Assembly: GCA_020445245.1 (NCBI GenBank)
Contig: JAGRHB010000040.1
Coordinates: forward strand, 1 to 10,304
Origin: Gammaproteobacteria bacterium
Lineage (GTDB): Bacteria > Pseudomonadota > Gammaproteobacteria > Chromatiales > Sedimenticolaceae
DNA length: 10,304 bases
Direction: 5' to 3'
Shown here: in pieces, positions 5,505-10,304 of the stretch
Position numbering within the stretch: position 1 is the stretch's first letter
Layout of the letters: every line of letters begins with the position of its first letter
Notes under the pieces: model-generated
What the model was told of the DNA's origin: nothing
The model's input: only the letters and a program-made list of their open reading frames with translations
The model's database searches: none
Translations under genes and position numbers: made by a program

Positions 5505-7949
5505 ATGATCGCCCGCAGTGTCTCCAGTGTCGTTGCAGCAGTTCTGCTGCCCCTGTTGCTTGGTCACGCCAATGCCGACCTGGCGCCGGTCTCCTTCGAT
5601 GACGCGGGCTTTCATGCCGGTGCTGCAGGACTGTCCCCACAGGAACGTGCCGGACGCGAGATCTGGTACAAGGCAACCGCCGGTAACGATCGGTTCCACA
5701 CCTATGTCTTTCAGCAGCGCATGGGCGTCCTGATCGACTGGTGGCGGGTACTGCGCAGCGACAAGCGCGACCAGCGTTTCAGGACCTGGGGGCTGGTCAA
5801 CAACCCCGGTTGCTGTACACCGGGTTCGGCCGGTTGCCCGGCCACCAGCCTCGACGAGACTTTTGGTTTCGACTGGTGTTACGGCGACGATGAACTGCTG
5901 AAGTTCGTCGGTCGCGAAGGCTACCGTGACCCTGCTTGCGACTTCGTCGATCCGCCGATGCCGGGAGAACATCCGCACCAGGGCGCCGGTATGCGCGAGG
6001 ACCCCTGCCATCTTGCCTTCGGTACATCGACCGGTGCCATGGGCCTGCGCAAGTTTCCCAATCCACGTTTCGACAAGGATGCCTGGCGCAAGGTCAACGG
6101 TGGCACGCTGGGTACCTGGGACGGCTTCGCTCGCAGGATGGCTGATGACGCCGGGCTGTCCGACTACCAGGCGAGGAAGCTCGGAGACGGTTCGGTCGAG
6201 CCCCCGTTCCTGGTGGGCATGGCCTGCGGCGGCTGTCACATCGCCTTTGATCCGACCAATCCACCCGAAGACCCGGCCAACCCGAAATGGGAAAACCTGA
6301 TCGGCGCGATCGGTAACCAGTATTCGCGTCTGTCCGAGATCATGGTGTCGGGGATGAGCGAAGACAGTCTGCAGTGGCAGGTGTTTTCGCATACACGCCC
6401 GGGCGTGGTCGATACCTCGGCCGTGCCCACGGACCAGGTCAACAACCCGGGCACCATCAATGCGCTGGTCAATGTGCTGCAGCGTCCGCGTTTTGCCGAT
6501 GAGCTTATCGATCGCTGGCGTCCCGCGAACAGCTGCCCGGATGGTGCCAATGAGCGTGAGTGCTGGTGCGAACCGGGCAAGGCCGGCAAGTGCTGGCAGA
6601 AGGGCATCGAGCGCGAATCGGTGTTTCACATCCTCAAGGGCGGGGAGGATTCGGTCGGCGACCTGCTCGCCGTGCAGCGGGTGTACATCAACATCGGATC
6701 CTGCTCCGAGCAATGCTGGCTGAATCACCTCACCGACCTGTATCAGCTGGACCCGCAGCAGCGCAACTTCGGGCAGACCCCATTCGACATCGGGCAGTGC
6801 CGGCGCGACTGCCCCAACTTCCGTGCGATCGAAGATCGCGCGCACGATGTCATCAGCTTCCTGCTGTCGAAGAAGGCCTATTCATCGCCGATCTGGAAGG
6901 CCAAGGGACATGCCGACCTCGACGAATGGATCGCCGCGCTGGATGCCGAGTATGGTGACGGTGCCGTGGACCGCGGCCGCCTGGTGTTTGCGCAGAACTG
7001 TGCACGTTGCCACTCCAGTCAGGACGGGGCGCCGGAAGCGCGCGATTTCCACAAGGCATCGCAGACCGCGGGTGTGCGAGAGGACTGGATGGGGAACGAC
7101 CGCTCGACGCCGGCCTCTGAGGTCGGCACCTACGGTTGCCGTTCATTGCACTCCAATCATATGAAGGGGCATGTCTGGGAGGAGTTCGCGTCCGAGACCT
7201 ACCGTTCGCGCGAACCGGACGCCAACCTCGCCGACCAGACCGGCGGCGGCCGCGGTTACTACCGCAACGTCTCGCTGGTCGACCTCTGGGCGCACGCGCC
7301 GTTCCTGCACAACAATGCCATCGGGCCTGAGCTGTGTGGCCGGCCGAGCGATCCGAACGACGAGTTCTACCGCTCGCCGTATGTCGATGCCGATGGCAAG
7401 CGCCTCGCCAACCCGCCGGAATGCTTCGCGTACGACCCGTCGGTCGAGGGGCGCTACCGCTTGTTCCTCGCCTCGGTGGATGAGCTGCTCAACCCGGACA
7501 GGCGGATTGCCAAGACGACATTGATCGACCAGCCCATACGCCGGGCCATCGGACCCAAGCTTTGGGACGGTGAGAGCGAAAAGCTGATCGGGATCGAGAT
7601 CGAAGTACCTGCCGGCACGCCGGCCGGACTGTATGGCAGCTTCCAGCACAAGGAGCTGTTGCGCGACATGGTGTTGTCCGTGCTCGACAGCGACAAGCTC
7701 GAAGAACGCATGCTCCAGCGCGTCGGCGCCGGTGACGCCAGGGCCGCATCCGCCGAGATCGGCGCGTTGACCAAGGCGATTCTCAAGAACCCTGAACAGG
7801 TGATCGGTATCGCCGGTGACAGGCTGCCGCTGCTCAGCCGCTTGTACAGCACCTGCACCAGCACGGTGGAGAACGCCGGGCACCGCTTTGGTGAGGGCCT
7901 GTCGACGGATGACAAGCGGGCGCTGACTGCGTTCCTTGCCACGTTGTAA
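5505..7949 (+). CDS. Exported diheme cytochrome c, RoxA/cytochrome c peroxidase-like
   Basis: The product is 814 residues. The ATG has a strong AGGAGG (5493-5498) with 6-base spacing. A signal peptide (residues 1-24, ending in ANA) sends it to the periplasm, where cytochrome c maturation would attach two hemes: C241GGCH245 and C499ARCH503. After the second heme, APFLHNN (598-604) matches the AP[FY]LHN element of the bacterial cytochrome c peroxidase/MauG superfamily. The length and the 258-residue heme spacing far exceed classical diheme peroxidases (about 320 residues) and suit the large RoxA/RoxB-type branch, whose characterised members are dioxygenases that cleave polyisoprene. Peroxidase or another oxidative activity is also possible; substrate specificity cannot be read. 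The protein is unusually Cys-rich outside the heme sites, with two CX3C pairs at 400-404 and 432-436. It heads a three-gene operon with a lipoprotein and a monoheme protein. Confidence 0.88.
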   Translation: MIARSVSSVVAAVLLPLLLGHANADLAPVSFDDAGFHAGAAGLSPQERAGREIWYKATAGNDRFHTYVFQQRMGVLIDWWRVLRSDKRDQRFRTWGLVNNPGCCTPGSAGCPATSLDETFGFDWCYGDDELLKFVGREGYRDPACDFVDPPMPGEHPHQGAGMREDPCHLAFGTSTGAMGLRKFPNPRFDKDAWRKVNGGTLGTWDGFARRMADDAGLSDYQARKLGDGSVEPPFLVGMACGGCHIAFDPTNPPEDPANPKWENLIGAIGNQYSRLSEIMVSGMSEDSLQWQVFSHTRPGVVDTSAVPTDQVNNPGTINALVNVLQRPRFADELIDRWRPANSCPDGANERECWCEPGKAGKCWQKGIERESVFHILKGGEDSVGDLLAVQRVYINIGSCSEQCWLNHLTDLYQLDPQQRNFGQTPFDIGQCRRDCPNFRAIEDRAHDVISFLLSKKAYSSPIWKAKGHADLDEWIAALDAEYGDGAVDRGRLVFAQNCARCHSSQDGAPEARDFHKASQTAGVREDWMGNDRSTPASEVGTYGCRSLHSNHMKGHVWEEFASETYRSREPDANLADQTGGGRGYYRNVSLVDLWAHAPFLHNNAIGPELCGRPSDPNDEFYRSPYVDADGKRLANPPECFAYDPSVEGRYRLFLASVDELLNPDRRIAKTTLIDQPIRRAIGPKLWDGESEKLIGIEIEVPAGTPAGLYGSFQHKELLRDMVLSVLDSDKLEERMLQRVGAGDARAASAEIGALTKAILKNPEQVIGIAGDRLPLLSRLYSTCTSTVENAGHRFGEGLSTDDKRALTAFLATL

Positions 7950-7967
7950 AGGAACAAGGAGAAGCCC

Positions 7968-8861
7968 ATGTCAGTGACCAGGAATCTCCCCGCTGCAGTG
8001 ATCGCACTGCTGCTCGCCGCCTGCGGCGAGGTCGCGCCCCCGGACGTGCCCTTCCTCGCGCATGGCGATGACTATCAGAGCAAGCCGGATTTCGCGCGTG
8101 TCGAGCACGAGGTCCCTCTGTCAGCGGCGGACCTGATGAAGCTGACGCCGGACAACGTGGCCCGACTCAGCCAGGAACAGGTCGACCAGATCTATGCGCG
8201 GCTGACGGCCGGTCCGGTTCCGGATGGCGCCTATAACGGGACCTTCTTCTTTGCCGACGGTGGCGGCGTCAAGCGGCTGTCCGAGGTCATGGGTGGCATC
8301 AAGGGGCTGGCGGTGCGGGTCAAGCTCGACAAGCTCGAGACCATCGGTCAGATGCTGTGGAAGGGCAAGGTGTTCTATCGCGACGAACGCCTGCTGCGCA
8401 ACATGATCCAGGACCGCAAGCTGCTCAAGCTGGTGGTCGACGACCCCGATGCGCTGCCGAAGACGGACATCCCCGGACGCAAGATCTTCGGGTTGATCCA
8501 GGACGACGCCTGGTTGCTGTTTCCGGCCAAGCTGTATTGCGGCCAGAGCCTGCTTGATTCACGCCGCGAGTCGATCATCATCGACTACGCGTACAACGAC
8601 GAGATCGACGGCTACCGCGAACGCCCCGACTTTCTCGCCGGGCGGCGTGGCCTGAGGATCCGTGACGAGATCCGCATGGTCCGGCCGGGGTTCTACCTGG
8701 GTCGTGCGTACATGGGGCACGTGTTCCTGCTCAACTTCACCCTGTACAACGAGACTGTCGCCGAGTCGGGCAGTGCGTCGTTCAGGCAGACAGGTATGAC
8801 CGCCGAGGACTGCTGGCCGGGCAGCCAGAGACCTGGCCGGCTGGCAGCGCTGGGGCATTGA
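7968..8861 (+). CDS. Lipoprotein of unknown function in the heme operon
   Basis: The product is 297 residues. The ATG follows AAGGAG (7956-7961) at 6-base spacing and lies 18 bases after the cytochrome stop. The N-terminus has a lipobox (LLAAC, lipidated C19), so the mature protein should be a membrane-attached periplasmic lipoprotein. I recognise no named domain. Visible patterns include PDGAYNGTFFF (85-95), YCGQSLLDSRRES (190-202) and a region rich in alternating hydrophobics, GFYLGRAYMGHVFLLNF (241-257), which looks like beta-strands. No heme motif is present. The gene context suggests it assists, docks with or delivers substrate to the neighbouring cytochromes, which is inference. The last 16 or so codons (PGSQRPGRLAALGH) have poorer codon use than the overlapping +1 frame, so the true C-terminus may differ. 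Confidence 0.85.
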   Translation: MSVTRNLPAAVIALLLAACGEVAPPDVPFLAHGDDYQSKPDFARVEHEVPLSAADLMKLTPDNVARLSQEQVDQIYARLTAGPVPDGAYNGTFFFADGGGVKRLSEVMGGIKGLAVRVKLDKLETIGQMLWKGKVFYRDERLLRNMIQDRKLLKLVVDDPDALPKTDIPGRKIFGLIQDDAWLLFPAKLYCGQSLLDSRRESIIIDYAYNDEIDGYRERPDFLAGRRGLRIRDEIRMVRPGFYLGRAYMGHVFLLNFTLYNETVAESGSASFRQTGMTAEDCWPGSQRPGRLAALGH

Positions 8862-8866
8862 GGACA

Positions 8867-8871
8867 AGGGG
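8867..8871 (+). promoter_or_regulatory. Ribosome-binding site selecting a GTG start
   Basis: AGGGG (8867-8871) lies 9 bases before GTG 8881, giving proper spacing for that start. The in-frame ATG at 8893 would be 21 bases away. ATG 8873 has GAGGA at good distance, but its frame closes after about 50 codons. Confidence 0.5.
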
Positions 8872-8880
8872 CATGACGCT

Positions 8881-10304
8881 GTGGTCAGACGGATGCTGCA
8901 TCTCGCTGTTGTCGGGACCTGTATGCTCAGTACAGTCGCTGCGGCAGATCCGGTCTGGGTGGTGGATCCTGGCAGCCCAGGTCCCGACCGGCCGCCGCAG
9001 GGGCGTTCACTGTTCGACCATCTGACGATCTCGAGCGGGCAGCAGGTGATTCCCTATCCGTTCGAGCAACTGGTCGCGGCGATCAGTACGCAACTGGATG
9101 CCGACAGCGCCTACCTGGGTCAGCCGGTCAAACGGGTCCTGATCCCGCTGGGTCGCTCACTGCAGCGTGAGGCCGCGGCCCCGGACTTCTTCCATTCGCC
9201 GCGCATCGTCCTCGCCGTGGATGCCGAGCCTGCTGGCGACGCCGGCCTGCTGCTGCGCGACCGCTTGTTCATCGGTTATCTCGAGGCAGCCGATGTACTG
9301 GAGGTCATCAGCTATAACGAGCAGGCGGCACGCTTCGAGTTCCAGGTGGTGAGCGACTATCGTGCCGGTGGACAGCCGCAGGTCTCGTACGCCCGCCGCG
9401 TGGTTTGCACGGCATGCCACCAGAATGCCGCCCCGATCTTTGCCCGGCCGTTATGGGACGAGACCAACGCCAGTCGCGATGTCGCCGGCAGACTCGAACA
9501 GCTCGGCAGGGATTTTCACGGTGTTCCCGTCGCGGCCGGTGTCGACATCGCCTACGCGATCGACAATGCGACCGATCGCGCCAATGCATTCGCGCTGACG
9601 CAGAAGCTGTGGCTGGAGGCCTGCGGTTTCGGTGAGGGCGCCGATGACTGTCGTCGCGCGCTTTTCGATCGCACCCTGCAGTTCGCACTCAACGGTGGGC
9701 GCGGCTTCGACCATGTATCGGACGGCTACCACGGCACTTTGCGAACGGTCATGTCGAGAAGGTCGCTTCAGGCCTGGCCAGACGGACTGCTGATTCCGGA
9801 TGCCGATATCGCCAACCGCAAACCCCTGGCCGGGGTGGCGACGCCGGCTGGTGGCGATGATCAGGACAGGTTGCGACAGCGGGCCGATGTGGACGGTCGA
9901 TCGGAACCCCTGATGCCGCGCCCTGCCGCGTCCGTGTGGGCCCCCGGAGGCGACGGGCTTGTCGAGCGGGCCGTCGAAGGCCTGGTGCAGTTCATTGCCA
10001 CTGCCGACCTGCTGCGCATAGATCGGCAGCTGGAACGTTTGCCGGCTGCCGAATCGTCGCTGCGCGCCGAATGCGATGCCGACAGCACGTCGGCCGGCGG
10101 ACGCGAGCGCATCAAGCTGCTGTGTCAGGGCGGCGATATCGTGCTGCAGGGGTTGGTCCGGCACGATGCAACCGGCAATACGCTGAGCGGCCGCGTGCGC
10201 AGCGTGCGGATAGCGGATACGGCATTCGGTGCACTGTCGGTGGGCGGCAGCACAGACGACGCAGGTGTAATGCACATCACCCTGCGGTATCCGGAGTCGC
10301 CACT
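8881..10304 (+). CDS. Exported monoheme c-type cytochrome-like protein (3' partial)
   Basis: The frame is open from GTG 8881 to the end of the window (474 codons visible) with no stop. The chosen start gives a signal peptide: RR at residues 3-4, a hydrophobic core and an AAA cleavage site at about residue 22, followed by DPVW. ATG 8893 is an alternative start but leaves a shorter leader and poor Shine-Dalgarno spacing. One c-type heme site, C176TACH180, is followed by QNAAPIFARPLWDETNAS (181-198), a conserved-looking block. The segment from about 395 to the end alternates hydrophobic and polar residues (IVLQGLVRH, LSGRVRSVRI), suggesting a beta-rich domain. The gene is 19 bases behind the lipoprotein gene. 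It is probably an electron-transfer partner or accessory heme protein for the diheme cytochrome. I recognise no named family. The reading frame and heme site are firm; the role is inferred. Confidence 0.82.
   Translation, partial: MVRRMLHLAVVGTCMLSTVAAADPVWVVDPGSPGPDRPPQGRSLFDHLTISSGQQVIPYPFEQLVAAISTQLDADSAYLGQPVKRVLIPLGRSLQREAAAPDFFHSPRIVLAVDAEPAGDAGLLLRDRLFIGYLEAADVLEVISYNEQAARFEFQVVSDYRAGGQPQVSYARRVVCTACHQNAAPIFARPLWDETNASRDVAGRLEQLGRDFHGVPVAAGVDIAYAIDNATDRANAFALTQKLWLEACGFGEGADDCRRALFDRTLQFALNGGRGFDHVSDGYHGTLRTVMSRRSLQAWPDGLLIPDADIANRKPLAGVATPAGGDDQDRLRQRADVDGRSEPLMPRPAASVWAPGGDGLVERAVEGLVQFIATADLLRIDRQLERLPAAESSLRAECDADSTSAGGRERIKLLCQGGDIVLQGLVRHDATGNTLSGRVRSVRIADTAFGALSVGGSTDDAGVMHITLRYPESP

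Noticed and set aside
5436..6845. 469-codon leftward open frame opposite the diheme cytochrome gene.
   Set aside because: It is antisense to a clear signal-peptide and heme-motif protein. Long antisense frames are common in GC-rich coding DNA, and the translation shows no domain pattern.
8813..8840. Direct repeat CTGGCCGG (8813-8820 and 8833-8840) as a slippage or deletion scar explaining the frame overlap.
   Set aside because: Removing or adding the 20-base unit does not put the lipoprotein into the coding-like +1 frame.
9451..10275. 274-codon leftward open frame opposite the monoheme gene.
   Set aside because: The rightward frame carries a signal peptide, a CXXCH site and good codon use, so the leftward frame is a shadow.

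Overview
The window is GC-rich (roughly 60% by eye) and densely coding. Gene content (a CadC-like winged-helix/TolB-like/TPR regulator, YaeQ, an XrtA-type exosortase with an EpsI domain, and secreted c-type cytochromes) suggests a Gram-negative proteobacterium, most likely gammaproteobacterial. I cannot name a genus. There are no tRNA or rRNA genes, CRISPR arrays or insertion sequences that I can see.

Left part (1-2200). A 5'-truncated membrane regulator runs rightward: winged helix, one membrane helix, TolB-like domain, TPRs. It converges on a leftward yaeQ gene, with a weak inverted repeat across their junction. Bases 2201-2495 are the divergent upstream region between yaeQ and the next rightward unit. 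They hold an AT-rich patch with a duplicated AACATGT element.

Middle (2496-5135). This is a two-gene unit. The first gene encodes an 80-residue secreted protein with a signal peptide, a Gly-rich stretch containing two LP-x-x-[LI]-GG units, a C-terminal hydrophobic helix and a KRKRK tail. The second encodes a 783-residue fusion: an N-terminal fatty acid hydroxylase/sterol desaturase-type domain with all three His boxes, a central exosortase with its Cys, Arg and His, and a C-terminal EpsI-like region. The small protein looks like an exosortase substrate without a canonical PEP motif. This is the most unusual part of the window.

Right part (5136-10304). A 369-base intergenic region with several stem-loops leads into a tight operon of three exported-protein genes (gaps of 18 and 19 bases). 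The first is an 814-residue diheme cytochrome c of the bacterial cytochrome c peroxidase superfamily, resembling the large RoxA/RoxB-type (rubber oxygenase-like) branch. The second is a 297-residue lipoprotein of unknown function. The third is a secreted monoheme (CTACH) protein that starts at a GTG and runs off the right end. Together they look like a periplasmic or outer-membrane-associated redox system, possibly acting on a hydrophobic substrate. That role is inferred from family resemblance and gene order only.
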